Below are positions 63,790 to 64,000 of a stretch of 64,000 bases of DNA, piece by piece. The stretch comes from Advenella sp048381675 (GTDB taxonomy: Bacteria > Pseudomonadota > Gammaproteobacteria > Burkholderiales > Burkholderiaceae_B). The notes under the pieces are model-generated. The model had not been told where the DNA came from, did no database searches, and was given only the letters and a program-made list of their open reading frames with translations. The DNA lies in contig NZ_JBLWIS010000007.1 in assembly GCF_048381675.1 (NCBI RefSeq), positions 62,001 through 126,000 on the forward strand, in the 5' to 3' direction. The translations under genes were made by a program, and so were the position numbers. The first letter of the stretch is position 1, and each line of letters starts with the position of its first letter.

Positions 63790-64000
63790 TCAATACGTCA
63801 GGTTTTCCCAGATCGACAGGGTCGCTTCGGCATTGTTAAGGGTGTAGAAATGAAGGCCGGGTACATCATTATCAATAAGCTCCTGGCACAACTTGGTCAC
63901 CACTTCCGCACCAAACTGGCGAATCGCCTGTTTGTCGTCGCCAAACTCGGCCAGACGCAAACGGATCCAGCGTGGAATTTCAGCCCCACACATTTGTGAA
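63790..64000 (-). CDS. metF: 5,10-methylenetetrahydrofolate reductase, C-terminal end only
   Basis: The frame runs off the right edge, leaving 69 C-terminal residues. They include CGAEIPRWIRLRLAEFGDD, FGAEVVTKLCQELI and GLHFYTLNNAEAT, the closing strand and helix of MetF, which reduces methylene-THF to methyl-THF for methionine synthesis. The rest of the gene is outside the window. Confidence 0.88.
   Translation of the reverse strand, partial: SQMCGAEIPRWIRLRLAEFGDDKQAIRQFGAEVVTKLCQELIDNDVPGLHFYTLNNAEATLSIWENLTY

Overview
The window is an ordinary chromosomal stretch of a Gram-negative betaproteobacterium. Gene order and content point to Burkholderiales, most likely Alcaligenaceae. Supporting points are the apaG/mltA and rpe-gph-trpEGDC neighbourhood, a Bug-type (TctC) solute receptor, a split heptose adenylyltransferase, the ubiE/ubiJ/ubiB set, a DUF3683 FAD/Fe-S oxidase and the kdsD-kdsC-lptCAB export cluster. 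Coding sequence looks moderately GC-rich and intergenic DNA is AT-rich. I saw no tRNA, rRNA, insertion sequence, prophage or CRISPR array. Genus assignment is inference.

Layout. 1-2.7 kb: a VOC-family gene cut by the left edge, a divergent MarR regulator, thiD and an isoaspartyl methyltransferase-like gene. 2.7-7.5 kb (minus): ubiquinone genes ubiE, ubiJ, ubiB with a Tim44-like gene inserted and rfaE2 at the end. 7.6-12.2 kb: phoBR running directly into 5-oxoprolinase genes pxpBCA. 12.3-16.9 kb (minus): a 1312-residue FAD/Fe-S oxidase and a YqaA membrane protein. 17-20.4 kb: ilvA facing apt and purT. 20.5-27.8 kb: kdsD, kdsC, lptC, lptA, lptB, hpf, ptsN, hprK, rapZ, rlpA (LPS export, then nitrogen-PTS and envelope genes; rpoN is missing from its usual slot). 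27.8-32.9 kb: rsmI facing away from yraN, gmhA, a dolP-like lipoprotein, a thioredoxin-like protein, argB and a HAD nucleotidase. 32.9-36.6 kb (minus): dsbC, a UbiH-family hydroxylase, mltA, apaG. 36.7-43.5 kb: rpe, gph, then trpL-trpEGDC-HIT-ung. 43.5-45.5 kb: a DEAD-box RNA helicase behind a long leader. 45.6-52.5 kb: an acyl-CoA catabolic block around an IclR regulator. 52.6-58.4 kb (minus): a five-gene operon of two imelysins, two di-haem proteins and a membrane di-iron hydroxylase behind a Fur box. 58.6-64 kb: midA, cca, slt, 5-formyl-THF cyclo-ligase and the end of metF.

Two elements are most worth a second look. The first is a complete-looking transcription attenuator ahead of trpE: a 28-codon leader peptide containing Trp-Arg-Trp-Trp, an antiterminator helix and a terminator, none of which is long enough to appear as an ordinary gene. 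The second is the Fur-box operon, which pairs imelysins with two different di-haem proteins and a fatty-acid-hydroxylase/sterol-desaturase-family enzyme whose 3' end overlaps the signal-peptide coding region of the last di-haem gene by 119 bases. All functions are read from sequence and remembered family features; no database search was run.
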